Of a DNA stretch of 64,000 bases, positions 12,242-25,914 are shown piece after piece. Source of the stretch: Psophocarpus tetragonolobus (Eukaryota; Streptophyta; Magnoliopsida; Fabales; Fabaceae); contig CM075693.1 of assembly GCA_037954015.1 (NCBI GenBank), positions 18,250,647 through 18,314,646 of the forward strand. The letters are read 5' to 3'. Each line of letters begins with the position of its first letter. Positions within the stretch are counted from its first letter, which is position 1. A program made the translations under genes and the position numbers. Under the pieces are notes generated by a model. That model did not search any database, was not told the DNA's origin, and saw nothing but the letters and a program-made list of their open reading frames with translations.

Positions 12242-13604
12242 AAATCAATCAATTGTTTAGGAATTTTTTTTGGAAAAGGCCAAAACTTTTTACAACATAA
12301 TTAATAGTTACAAGCTTTGAAAATAAGATAGATTTAGAGTAAAATTTTATACAACAAGTACCTAATTGTCCTATCCTTGAAAAATTTACTTGTAGCTTAG
12401 CTAGAGTGTTAACACTTTTAAACACCAAATTTATCTATGTCAACCCATTTAAACAAACCAAAGGTTGTACATAGAAAGAGAAAGTCACCTTCTTGAATTT
12501 TGCTTTGATCCACCTCCAAGCTCAATGCTTAGTGATTTCAAGGACAAAATAAACATATCATTAACTATGTTTAAAAACTATGTTCTCATAAACAAAATAC
12601 TCGTTCATTTTTTAGATAATTGGTTGTTACAAAATCAATTTTTAAAAGAATTGTTCAAAATAATTTTCAACTTTTTTGAAATTTAATTGATTGTTCTAAA
12701 AGAAGTTGATATTAAAAAAAAAAAGTAGAGAAAGAAAACGACCAATTTTTTATAACTTTAATATATTAATTTGATAAAAAAAAAAAAAAGATTATGCAAA
12801 AACCCTAGAGATTTTATACCTAGTCGAGCTTGGTTGATTTTACGTTATTGAAAATCATTTAAGCACTACGTGATTATTGGTTCAATTAAGGTCAAGATCA
12901 TCAAATGTAACCAGAAGATAGAACGAGATAACCAAGGCACATAACCTAATACATATGAGACCTATGACTAAACTACTATGAAATCATAAAATAATACTAA
13001 ACACCCTTGACTCTTCAGGTATTGAGTCTTGATTATTTGAGTTATTGCGCAACTTAATTTTGTTATCATCACATTAATCTTCATGGCAACCTGCTGCACT
13101 ACAATTAAGAAATTATTAGTTACTACTACATTAATATTAATGTAGACTAAAATATTCATATTTCATTGGAATTTTTGTTAGTATCATTATAGGTTATCAA
13201 TATTTTTATTTTATTAGTATTGTTAATAATGTTAGTTTTTATTAGTAATGAGATTAAACCTTCTATATTTCTATATATTTTTCCTTCTTTAACCAACTAT
13301 GACACCTTATATATTCACTATCAACATTTTTATTAATAGGTGATTTTTTTTTTAAATTATCGGTATCCTCCACTTAAAACAATCCTATTCTATCTTTGTA
13401 AAACTACCATGAGTGGAATCTCTCTCTCTCTCTCCAAGTATTTAAGCATCGATGTTTATAGAATATAACTTTAAGACTTCTGATTAAGCTTGAACAACTC
13501 CCTACCAATTGATCCACATGTTCAATGGTATTGTAGATGGCTAATTATTTACCTATGCACTCAACATTCTTATTGGTGGATAGTTAATCATTTGTAGAGT
13601 AAGA

Positions 13605-14320
13605 CCCTTTTAGGTTGCTTGGAAGGAAAAGAAAAATAGAAAGAAAAGATAAATGGAATAGAGTAAAAATTGAAGTCATTCAAATCATAAATTTATATAA
13701 AAATGAATGAAAATTATAAATTAAAGTTATAACAATTACAAAATTGTTCATACCTTTATTAAATGAATTTTTAAGAAAAAAAAAGTTTGTTCACCTTGTT
13801 TCATAAATCTCACTATATATATTTATAATTTTTTAATTATTTACAATTATCAATACAATAATATTATAAAAAAAAATCCATATCAAGAAAAAATATAATC
13901 AAGTACTTTTTTAACTTTATATAATAATTTTATATTTTAAACTCTTGACTTATGACATTTTTTTACATGAAATTATGATTTTTTATTCTTAAATAATTTT
14001 TTTATTCTTACATGAAATTATTAAAGTAATTATTTTCTATTAAAATAATAAATGGTAGAAAAAATAATGTTTTTTTTATAATTTTATATATTTAATCACC
14101 CCAAATAAAGTAACTTTGGAAGCACTAATTTTCTAAACATTTTCTTGCTTTCATGTCTCTTTTAAATAAAATAAATGAATAGAACTCTGTAATTGTTGAC
14201 ATTTTTGTTTATTACTTTCTATGATACGGATTTAGAAAAATATTTTCTTTCTTCTTATTTTCCTAAATCAATATCTTTTCACTTCCATTTTTTTCTTCCA
14301 AGTGAATATAGGCTAAAAAA
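13605..14320. repeat. Possible long foldback element
   Basis: The left end ('ttgcttggaaggaaaaga', then A/G-rich text) resembles the reverse complement of the right end ('cttccatttttttcttcc', then 'aagtg'). The interior is very AT-rich and non-coding. The inverted ends are imperfect, so this is a weak call. Confidence 0.3.
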
Positions 14321-17300
14321 TTATTAATTATCAACTAGTGTGGACTATATTAAGATATAAAAGACTTATTTATTAAGAATTTCACAAAGTGAGCACAACA
14401 AAATGGTCGATAAAAGCATTGGTGCTTAAATATTTTTAAAATAAAATAATATATAAAAAAATTATAAATTAATTATTTTGGAGCAACTAAATGATTTTTC
14501 TCTTAGCTTCTTGATCAAAGCAATTACCAATTAGATGTTTCCCTAAAATATTTTACACGAATTAGGAGTACGAAGTATGTGAGTTATAGACATAGTTATA
14601 GGGTGGGGTGGTTGAACATTGGGAATAGAAAAGTTGAATTGTAATTCATTTAATTCGATGAGTTTTATATAGTGCAGTACAAAATTAATTCATTCAATCA
14701 TTTAATTTTAAAGTCCATTTTGTCCTTTTGCGGCATAAAGCTGTTCGTTGCATCAACTCAGACCTGTCCAGCTGCGCAGTCTGCTGATACCTTGTTTGTT
14801 TCTTTGATTTGCAGGTTTACCATACTCACCCTTCGCAATCCCCCCTAAATTTTTTTCTTTTTTTCTTACAACTGCTCTATCAATTTTGTATTTTTAAATT
14901 ATTCAAAAAATACGTCATATATGAATTTTTTCCTAACATTTTTAAAAATATAGGAAGACTATTAATTATTAGTTTTTAATATAAAATATTAAAATAAGTT
15001 TTTATATCTTACTTTACGCAACATACATTATTAATGAATTAATTAAAAATGATTTGATAGATTACGTGGTAAGAAAAGGGATGAATGAATGTTTGTGAAG
15101 GGTAAGGTGGGGAAAAGGCAATGAAAACGTTAATAGGTGATATTTTGATGGCATCAGTGAAGAGAGTGACTAGGGCAGGAGTGAGGTTTGTTTTGGAGTG
15201 CACAAAGATAACAACCTCTGGCAGTAGAAGTGATATGATATATGAGAATCACAGACACAATGCAAAAATCCGTACTTTGAATGCTAGCATGTTTGAGCAG
15301 ATAGACAAAGTATATATTAATATTAAATATAAAATGAGCTCTATGTATGTATTGTATATTTCCACTCATCTTAATTAACCCTCGTGAATCGAGGGGCAGT
15401 GTTTGCACTTTTTCAGTTAAAAACAGTTATCTATGGTCACCACTCACCAAGTTTACTTTTTCTCCACCATCCCCAAGATTTCTTCGCAGCAATACAGTAA
15501 TTTATTGTAGTTTTCATATGCATGTCTGCTTTTATGCACAAATGAAGAAGGTGAACACAAAGTACTACGTTTTGTGCTGTGTGTTTTGTCCCATTAAAAC
15601 CATCCTTGTCCATTTATGTCTCTTCCCGATGACCACTCATTCTATATGTTATTGTTTAGGATTTTCCTTCACCTAACTTTCCTCCCTTTCTAAAACAAAT
15701 ATTTAATCAGGCTTTCCGATTCTTTTATTTCTTTATTCAATCATTTTAACTATGCTTCTGTCCTCCTTCCATCGCTTTGTTTAACTCATGGGATATACTT
15801 CACCGTTTCATTCTAACACGTCATTAATATTTTGGATCAAAATCCTCTCTCTTAAAATTGGTTTTTATTTTCTTTTTCCATTATTCTCTCAATCAATCAA
15901 TAAATGTTATATTATTTAATTAGTTATGTAAGATATATAAAAAATTAAAAAAAAATTAATTAAATAACATAACAATTATTAATTGATTGAAACAGAAATT
16001 GACACACCAATTTGAAACAAAAGATTTTTTGATCTGATACTTTAGGTTAGAACAAGTTTAGCAGTAATGTTATATTTAACACTCAATATTTAAGTTTACA
16101 TATTATCAATAAATATACATGGTTAATTATTTAGACAATTTTAAATAGGAATTAGGAATTATGTGGAATAATACAAAAAAAAATTAATTAGTAGAAAGCC
16201 TAAAATTATTTTCTTTAATAATATTAATTTCTAGGTTTATAATTTCTTTACTTCTATAATATTATTTTTTTTGCCAAGCTACTTGATAGCAATTGTCAAA
16301 TTCCTATTAAAAAAACTAGATTTCCTTTAATTTTGAAATCTAGAATTAACTAAGTCATAGACATAACTCAATTAAATATGATATTTACCACACAATTAAA
16401 TTTCAATTGTACATCAAATGAAAAGAGAGATTAAGATTTTGAATACTAAAACATAAATTCAAAGATTTATAACAATGAGCCAAATCATGAAAATTATATG
16501 GAAATGTGAGTTTCTATCGATTCTTACAATTAATTCATGTGAATTGAAATCACAATCATAAATCATAGTTCTGATGTATTTAAGAGTAATTAAATAGTTG
16601 GCCATATATGGTCAAATTAATCATCCTAATTTAATACAATCCAATTCTTAGTACAAAAAAATATCAAGATAATTAAAAAAGAATTGGAAAAGGGAAGAGG
16701 CATATAAGAACAAAATTTGAAAAGAAAAATTAGAATTGAAACCTAAGACACATTTGTGTTAGAACCTAGATTGATTAAAAGGTTTATTAACAAACTTGCA
16801 AAACAAGAAATAGAAAAAAGAGAAAAATAGAGAAGAGAAAAGAAAGAAAAGTATTTTTGAAAAAATTTGAAATCTCTAAAAAATGAAAGGAAAGTTGATT
16901 TAGTTAGATACAAATAGACTATTTAAAGGTATCCTAATAATGGACCTTGACCCAAAATGAAAAAGAAATCCAAAGGCCCAATTGAGTCTAACTAAAAATA
17001 AAACAAAAAATCACAAATAAAAAATTCAAAAAATATAAAATCTCAACTAAACTAAAAATTACAATTAAAACTAAAGATATAAAAAATTGGTCAAATGCAA
17101 AACTCAATACAAGAAAATCCAATTACAATGTAAAACAAAGAAAATTGCAAAAATAGGTGAGAAAAAAGTGTAAGAATTATGAACAAAATGTCCAAACAAG
17201 ACTCAAATATAAAAAAGACTAAATCTAAAAATTAAGAGACAATTACAAAAGCACTAAAAAATATATAAAATGTGTATAATAGAATGTTCTATTATAAGCC

Positions 17301-18979
17301 TAATTTTCTATATATGTTTTTATTTTATTAATCACTATTTTTGTTCTTGAAAGTAATAGGTACTAGTACTTATTCCTAAAAAATTTTAAATAGATTGTGC
17401 ACTATTCATTGAGTCGATATTCAAGTTGGTCCTTAAAACATTTTAAATAACATTTTTAAAGCATTTTAGAGCGTTTTCTAAATTTTTTTAAGTGCTAATT
17501 TCCACAACAATATATTAAGAAACTGATTTGCATGAAAATTCTTTAAAAAATATGTCAACACTTATATCTTTTAAGAATTGAAATGAGTGAATATTCATTC
17601 ATTTTGAGATATTTGACTATATTATTGTCAACTTCTATGATCAATTTTAAAGCCAAGAAAAAAGACACAAAACCCAATTAACAATATCCACCATTATAAA
17701 CCTTTTAGAGTTTTCTCTTAGTGAAAAATTTCCAATTAGAAAAGTATTCCCTTGCTTTGTCCATAACTAATAAAAAAAACTAGATTGACAACTTATAATG
17801 AGATATTCCCTCCCCAATCCACCCTGAGTTCTATTGGGAAATGTGATTACCCTGGTATTAGGACTACAAGAGATCCATTTTTTAAATATATAATTTATTT
17901 AGTAGTCTATTACATCATTTATGTTACTTTTGTAGATATATTAAAATTCTTGTCTCATTTTATGTATTTATATAAATTAAAATATAATATGTAATTAAAA
18001 AATAAATTTATATTATTTTTTATGTTACATTTAAAATAAAGGAATTAAAATTAAAAGTTAGTATACTAACAAAGAATAACATTTTCTATAAGCTTTAATT
18101 AATAATAAAAATATGATAATTTGCTAATAATAAAGGATACAATAATGTCAGAGTATTTTTTTAAGGTATCCAAATATAAAAATTAAATTATATTATATTA
18201 TATTTTTAATTAATATACTAAGTTGAACCAATAACTAAAAGATCATAATTATATACAATATATTGCTAGAAAAATTTAATATTAAAAAAATATACAAGAT
18301 TATATTGTTGTTGTGAGAATTGTTTTTAAATTTATTTTAGCAATTTCGTCGATAGAAATGATTTATTATATACTTAGAGACTATGTTTAAAAATAAAAGA
18401 CAAATTGACACTTAAGTTTTGTTAAAAAAAATTATCTTTTAAGATAATACATTTTTTATCCAAAAAATGAAAAATAATTTTTTGTAAAAAATATTTAAGA
18501 AATAATACACCTTAAATATTGTTGAAAATTATAATTTTATACTTTTTGAAATACATACTTGTGTTAATTTGTAAAAGAGATATGAAAATCAAAAAGATAA
18601 ATGTGATGTCTAATAGAAAATGTTATGAAAATACAAATAAAATTTAAAAGAAAAAGAAAATTTTAGACTTAAAAAAAGAATAATTAAATAAAATCATCAC
18701 TCACAAATAAATTATATAAAAGGTATGCACATTTTTATTTATTTTAGGAGTGAAACTACCTTACATGTACATACTTATATGTAATTGATAATCGTGAAAA
18801 ATTAGTAAAATAGTCAAGAGAAAATTCATAATTATCCATTTTTTTTTCCATGAAATTTAGTATGCATTGTCCAACTTTTGTGTAAATATATGAAGCAATC
18901 AAGGGTTATTTAGCATAGCTTGTTTTTACACTAACAAATAACATTCAACATTGTTTTTGTAAGAATTACAGGGAAAAAC

Positions 18980-20060
18980 TTCAAGAGACAATAAAGAAGA
19001 GAAAGACCACTCGCTAAGCTACCAGTAATTGCTAAGTGAAATGAGAGGAAATACACTAACAGAATCCAAAATTCGCTTAGTGAGCCACTGTCGCTAAGCA
19101 AAAGACCTAGGAAAAGCTGAAAAATACTAAGAGGTCGCTAAGTGAGCACTACTTGCTCAACAAAACTAAGGCAGTTCGCTAAGCGAACACAGCTCGCTCA
19201 GCAAAGGCAATGGAGGCAAGGACACTCAACGAAGGAATTTCACTGAGCAACGATACTAGAATTTGCTCTATAAAAAGCTTGCATTAAATGTAATTAAACT
19301 CCAATTTCATTTTCTACTTTCTTTCTTCTCCTTTTCTTTCTCCTTTCTCTCTTCTCCTTTTCTTTCTCCTTTCTTTTTTAAATTCCACTTATGTAGATAC
19401 AGAGATCACTGTCAAAAGTTGATATATTGGATATTACTTTGTAATCTTCTTTTACTTTATTTAAGTCTTTATTTATCTATTTTGAATTTTCCTTATACTT
19501 AATGTTCGTTATCTATCTAATCAACTTATAAGATAATGTGTTTTATTTCTGATATCTGAAGATTTTCTTGAAATTAAAGAACTAGAAAATTCATTGTATA
19601 GTGAGTACGTTTCGGAATAAGGTAAGATTTGTATGTCTGAATGAAAAGAATTGTTTTGTATTGATCAAATTATTGAGATTATTCTTGCTAAGGAATTAAG
19701 AAAAAATTTCAATAATTTAGTTATCTGTTACTAAGAAATTAAGATAAAAAAACCATTAACAATTCTAGAATTTGATAAATGAATCTTGGATAATAGTTAA
19801 TTATTGCAGATTTGCAGCTAATATAACATAAAATCACACTTTTGGCCCTTCTATATAATCAAAATAAAAACCACCAAAATATAATTTTTTATCTTGCATA
19901 AGTTCCAATCCAATTTCATTACTAAATGTGTATAATTTTTTTATAAAGGATTATGTAATTTTTATTGTCATTTACTTCCCAAGGGAGATGACCCGATTTA
20001 TATCAAATATTCCATACGACTGGTGCACTTGTCGAAAGTAGTGTAAAAAACACTCATAGT
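18980..20060 (+). mobile_element. Probable decayed LTR-retrotransposon piece with repeated CGCTAAG motifs
   Basis: From 19,010 to 19,205 the motif CGCTAAG or CGCTCAG, or its reverse complement CTTAGCG-like form, recurs about eight times, for example at 19,011, 19,031, 19,072, 19,091, 19,135, 19,175 and 19,192. I associate such 'cgctaagcgaa' runs with legume Ty3/gypsy LTRs; this is recollection, not a search. A TATA-like CTATAAAAAG at 19,265, a pyrimidine-rich tract at 19,310-19,380 with a duplicated 'tctccttttctttctcc', and 'gactggtgcacttgtcg' at 20,019 also fit an LTR. No coding domain or paired LTR is visible. Confidence 0.5.
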
Positions 20061-20279
20061 GATGTATGTTTTTAAGGAGATGTAAATTTAATAATAAAAA
20101 TTAAAATATTAATAAATTGAATAAAAAAATGATATCTTTTGAAAATTTATTAAATTTGTATTATTATTTTTTTCCTTTTTCTATTATAGTGCAGAATTGA
20201 AAAAGATTGTTAATGTAATAAAATATATCATTTTTAATAAAAATAAAATTAATTTTTATATGATATATATATATATATA

Positions 20280-20402
20280 GTTTAATTGGTATACACTGTC
20301 AATGTAAAAATTTTTAAACTTACATTTAATCTCAAACCTTCATTCATGGTAAATTTGTTGATTTTACTTATTACTACTTTAACGTGTATACCAATTAAAT
20401 TC
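20280..20402. repeat. Foldback MITE-like element, copy 4 (internal deletion)
   Basis: Both ends are well kept: 'gtttaattggtatacactg' at the left and 'gtgtataccaattaaat' at the right. The right inner part is missing, so the copy is about 123 bp. It lies between (TA)n tracts on both sides. Confidence 0.85.

Positions 20403-20405
<3 letters not shown>

Positions 20406-20454
<49 letters not shown>
20406..20454. repeat. (TA)n microsatellite
   Basis: About 24 TA units directly adjoin foldback copy 4. Confidence 0.95.
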
Positions 20455-20456
<2 letters not shown>

Positions 20457-21990
20457 CTTATTTACAATTGGGTCTTGCGCCTATAAAATCTCAAGACTGA
20501 TTTTTTATACTTTCTATCACATTTTTTAATCTGTAATACTTAAATACAATAAGAATATCGAAACAGAATTCCATTTGAATGGTTGGTATATTTAATGATT
20601 ATTTAGTTCAAATTTTGAGACATGTAATATATATTAATTATTATTTTTTTCAATATTTTGTTTATAATCTTTTAGTTTTTTATTTAGACCTACAAACTAA
20701 ATAAATTGGTAACCCACAGGTCAATAGTTGATGACAGTGACTAACCATTATGTTGGTCATCTCGAACGTATGTATTTACAAGTCTATGTAGAGAGACCAA
20801 ACTTATATCAGACTGGTTGATCCGTTGATATATCTAAATCTAATATGACTACGATAAATTAACTTGGACAGGATAATAAACTAATCTTGACATGTTAACA
20901 GTGACAAATTTTCCATGGAACGCAAATACATATTACTCTTAAAGTTCATATTTCTCAAGCATTTAAATGATGTTGACATATATTTTAACGTACATCAATA
21001 ATAGCAAAATAGTGAACGTACAACAATCTAAATTAACAAGTCACCAGTACGTACACATACAATACACATCATATTTATTACATAAAACAAATCATATTTT
21101 GATCAGAAATATACGCTAAATATATTAAAAAAAAGTGTTTAAAATAGGGGTGATAAAACACATCTGTCGATCCTATTTAGGACTACCCGCTATTAGGCAA
21201 ATTCACGGATCTTAATTCGTTTTTTTAAATAATATGAAATTTAATTTTAATAATATTTTTTTAACAAAATTATGATTTTATAAAGATAATTAGAAAAACT
21301 CAAAAAGTAAACATTGCAAATAATAAATTTTAAAAATGATAATAATAGTAAAACATTCTCGTTAATATTTGATATTGTTAAAAAATAAAAATTTAATGCT
21401 CATAGATATATTTATTCTTCAATTTAAGAATTATCCATTAAATAAAAGTATATTGAACTCTATTTATACAAAACAAACTAATTTGTTTGGTATGGAGATT
21501 ATTAGTTTACTTAAAATTTACTAAAAAGAGAGTTTATAAAAAGTTAACTTTCACATTACACATGTGAAAGAGTTGCACATGTAAAAGAGTTTAAAAGTTA
21601 ACTCAATTTATTATCTTATTTTATCCATTATAATATATAACTGTGATTTATATTAATTTTTATTATGTGAACTTTTTGATACTCTACCAATTTTAAGGAT
21701 AATAATATTCTTTTTAAATTCATGTTTTATTCTTTGTCTCGACAAGATCCTCGCGTTGTTTAATGGATTGAAATAGAAAATAAAACACAAATTTGATAAG
21801 AAGATTTTCATACTAATCTTAAACCCTAAACTTTTGTAATAATTTGTAACTATAACAACCAACTTTCAACCCCGCAAACAAGACAGTGAAATCTTCTATC
21901 TCTTCCATTCTTATCTTGCTAATATATATTAAATTAAACAAAGAATCATGGAACGTTTCCTGATCAGGTGTATTGTTATAGTGAACAAAA
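20455..21990. other. AT-rich intergenic DNA
   Basis: There is no supportable gene. Short frames such as the minus one at 21,653-21,862 lack motifs. The 20,700-21,120 part is a little less AT-rich but unassigned. Confidence 0.5.
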
Positions 21991-24450
21991 ATAAATGATA
22001 AAGCAGAACAGAACAGTAAGTCAACATTAATAATAACTGTGTATTTGAGATGTCAAATTAAGGCGAGCGTGAATAGTTGTAGAGATGAGAGATGAGATTA
22101 GAAGTAAGAAGTGTAGGGGGAGAGGCAAATCAGTTTTCAAGTGATAAGAGACTGAAAAGTACTAGAGCAAGAGAATCCAAATCATCACAACCAGGCTGAG
22201 AGAGAGTGAGAGTGAGAGGGTGAGGCAGAAATGAAATGGAAAGTATGGGTGAAACTACCGGTCCTTATTGCCAATAAATTCAGGTTTCGCCTAGTCTCTA
22301 ATTCCCATCAACACTAGGTGCATATGGCATAGACAATGACACTTGCTAGCTACCCTCCTATTGATGCCCCTACCGTTTATGTGTAAGCACATGCTTCCTT
22401 TGCAGAACATGTCCTGTTACAAATTTACATGAAAACAAACTACAATCAGTCTTATTTCTCCCTTTACCATCTCCTCTACCCTACCATGAGGGGATCCCCA
22501 TATATATTTGTTGTAAATATGTATCCTCAATTGATAGGCCATGTGATGATAAGTCACATTCTCTCATCACTGTTCTATTGCTCCTCACTCTAGTTTTCCT
22601 ACTTATAACTTTCCTCTCATGTTGGGGGTTAGGGTAAACGTGGGACTCATGCTGTTATATGTATCATTAACAGGAAAATTTATGACAACTTAATCAGGAT
22701 GTTATGTCTATCCATAATCAATTCAAAGAACAAATTTTTAGGCACATACACCATTATTCAAACTTAGATAATGTTCCTATTTTCTAAAATAAATCCCTCA
22801 CCATGACATTATTATGGATTGTAGTTTTTAGGTTGCAGTATATAGACTGATGGATATTTGATTAGGTACGTTGAATGGTAAGATAGGCGAATACATGCAT
22901 GGAATTATAAAAAAGAGTACAGAGTGACATACATGAGCCCCGCATGCATCTTGCTCATATTCTGGGTCTTGGTTACATTAATTGTTTTGAACATATCTAT
23001 ATATTGAAGTTAGCTAGCTAGCTAGCTGTAAGGGTAAGGATATATGTGATGGAGATACTATTTAATGGAATGAAAATGCAAGATAGAGAACAAAAATAGG
23101 AGACACAGAGAACAGGTGCATATGGACAGCATTAACAGGAGAGGAAAGAGGAAAAAAGAAAAGGAAAGAATAGGCAGTTGAGTAAAAGGATGCAAGACAG
23201 CATGGGCCACATGGCAAAGTGAGCCCCGTTGAGGAACAGAAGAGCAAGAGAAGATGACTTCCAAAACCAAAGGGGCCTGGTAGATAAATATTAAATAGGC
23301 CCTATAGCCCAAAGCAACACCGACCACTCAACCGACATTGAAAGGCAACTTTCTGAGGCTGCCTTTTAAAGATGGATTTTGCATTGTGCTCTATATGGGA
23401 ATGGGACCTAATTAATAACTTGTTAGAGGTAACCACTAACCAGCTCCTGAAAAATTGGACAGTGTACTGCTATAGTGGCCAATGGTCAAAATTATCTATT
23501 ATGACCTCACTCACATTTTCATAGGCATGCTGCTGGTGTTGGCAATGGTCATGACCAGCTTTAACATGGCCCACAATGGCCTTGGTGGGCACATACTGTG
23601 AGTACAGTATGTAGACTAGTAATGGCAAAATGGGACTGTAGGTGAGGCTTAGAACCGACACCGAAAGGGACAAGTCCTGTGGCAAATGGAGCTCAACAGG
23701 CTCAGCTTCGGACGGGAGGGGAGGGAGCCATCAACATCTTTGGCCCATTAGGGCACGCCTACCTTGCAGCAGGTAACCAGTTATGGAGACATGGCGATTG
23801 GCAAGTGTGTTGTGTTCATGAAACTACTACTGCATCATATTCATAATAATCATATTGTGACCTGTGTTTGTCTGTGGTGCCATCGCTCATGTGATAATCG
23901 GAGTTACACTGTTCAGTTTCACGTGACTTTGATAAGGCACAGCACAAATTTATTGAGCATGTAAAAGCTACATAGCATATGGACACCACTGGCACTGATG
24001 AATGGGATTTGCCACTTCACCCCTGCTTTTCACCAAACAACCTAAAAGGCCGCTACCTAGTTAACTAATAAGGGAAACTGTCCTTCTAGCCTAATGGAGC
24101 GCAATCAAGAGCCCAAAGTTGTAACCCTTTATGCTACTGTTCAAGGTTCAATGTATTCTCAGACTTGTAGCTTTTCATCCCAATGTACATGGACCAGGCC
24201 AACTGGCCAACACCTACAAAAATCACTCACTCCTCACCCACCACTACAGTACTGCTGCTACCATAATCTTACAACTTATTAATTCTTTCCTTCTAACAAC
24301 ACTTTACAACTTATTGCCGTATCATCAAAAAAGTTGATCCACCAAATCAAAACTTCAAAAAACACACACATCAGCTTTTTCCCCTTCCGCAATCAAACCA
24401 AGTGGAATGTTTTAAATTACATTCTGCCATTCTGCAAAGGTTAGAGTTAG
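21991..24450. other. GC-richer tract without a recognised gene
   Basis: Base composition is visibly more balanced than in the flanks, with purine-rich runs near 22,195 and 23,080-23,200. A palindromic (AGCT)n run sits at 23,011-23,027. A perfect inverted repeat, ACATACTGT-gagt-ACAGTATGT, is at 23,591-23,612. Frames of 60-90 codons occur on both strands but none has a motif or a credible start. It may be a non-coding RNA locus, a regulatory block or a gene relic; the sequence alone does not decide. Confidence 0.4.
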
Positions 24451-25860
24451 ATGCCTGTTGCTTTCACGTGAGAGATAAGAAACTGTTCGCTTTGCTGTTT
24501 GGCTAAGAATACAGATATCTTTTTTCTCATTTTTATTTTTATTTTTTTAAATGCAACTACCATATATAGTAATACTACAAAGTCTAAGCTATCTATGCGT
24601 CAACTCATAATAAATGTCCAACAAATATTTTAATTAAAATGATAAGCTGTACCGTAATTAACTTCTGAGCTGTAAGCTGTGTGCAAGTAGAAATTTTTAG
24701 ATAATTCAGGACGACCTCCAGTAAATTGTAGATTCAATTCAACCCATCGTTATGTAACAACATAACATACAACACCATTAATAATTTCTTTTGTACTAAA
24801 GATTGCTGGAAGAAATGGGAGTTGAAGTGCTGGTTAGAAATTATGAAATCCTAATAAGTTTTTATATTGAAGATAGTGTAACATTTTCGTATGATTATAT
24901 ATCTCCCCTTAACAAGCGTCGTCAATTTCTTATGATTATCCTCTGTGTTTAATTCAACATAGATTACCCTCATCATCTTTTACTCATCTGAACAGAAATT
25001 TTTAAAATTTGTTTTCCTCTCTTGTCCTCGAATCAAACATGCCATTAAGTTCTTTAAATTTATTGTGATTTTCTTATTAGGTCTATAACCATGATTTTAT
25101 TTCAAGAATCACTATTTATTCATTTAATATATAAAGAAGAATTTAGAATGCAAAAGTTGCCTGGTGTACAACGGAATATATTTACACAAAACTTTACAGG
25201 AATAGTTTTCTTAATTTTATACTAATAATTAGTTGTTACCCCGTACTTTTTTGTAAAATATAATTAGTACAGATTTTGTTACAGCTACCATGATAGATTA
25301 GATAGTCAGTAACCATGTAAGATACGTAAGACATTGACTTGTGCACAATAATAATGGAACATCTCATAGGATCTCAATAATATACTTACAAAAAGAACGG
25401 GACTGATAAATCATTGAATCGTGTGTCGTTGACTGAAAATTTGTCGCCAAGGAGGCGCTTGACACAAGCTATATAATATATGATACAATCCACTACCTCC
25501 GAGTACATTAAGTATTTTTGCCCCAAGAAATATTTCATGAAACCGGCAATTAAAGTTTTAATAGAGATAAAACCATCTATGTAATTCGTGGATTCGTCTA
25601 TCCATGTCCATTTAACATTTAATTATAGGAAAATGGCTTTTGTTACGAAAATCTACACACAAAATTAACAAGGGACTAAGGAAGTGAAACAGTATGATGG
25701 ATAAGGTCCATTTCATCCAAGGGACATATACTAAAAGTTAGCAAGGAGAATCTACTCAGTATGACATCTCTCGAAATGACACAAGTCAATTGATTACTAT
25801 TATGTGTTACACACAGCAGGAACAAAACTAAGAAATACTGCTTATGCATGTGCTCAATAA
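24451..25860. other. AT-rich DNA downstream of Ran
   Basis: No gene is supported. The right edge (about 25,860-25,914) is probably the Ran 3' untranslated region. I see no clear AATAAA signal on the minus strand. Confidence 0.45.
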
Positions 25861-25914
25861 CAGAGGAAAGTACATTTTTTTTATCATGAACACTCAGCTG
25901 GAAAACCTAAAAGT

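Larger units (their letters stand above)
11346..18960. other. Long AT-rich intergenic region
   Basis: I could not support any gene. Short frames (for example at 12,465-12,686, 13,159-12,968 on minus, and 15,121-15,378) show no known motif. The 15,100-15,700 part is slightly less AT-rich with two overlapping unassigned frames. It contains a LINE 3' stub at 12,072 and a possible foldback element at 13,605. Confidence 0.5.

Noticed and set aside
15121..15676. Overlapping frames of 84-109 codons on both strands
   Set aside because: No homology is recognised, the frames run into AT-rich DNA, and no splice structure improves them.
23058..23327. Minus-strand frame of 89 codons with a hydrophobic C-terminal half
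   Set aside because: Its hydrophobicity comes from a pyrimidine-rich tract. There is no motif, no intron evidence and no promoter.
24465..24470. Isolated CACGTG motif
   Set aside because: A single G-box without a nearby gene start is expected by chance often enough that I do not call it a regulatory site.
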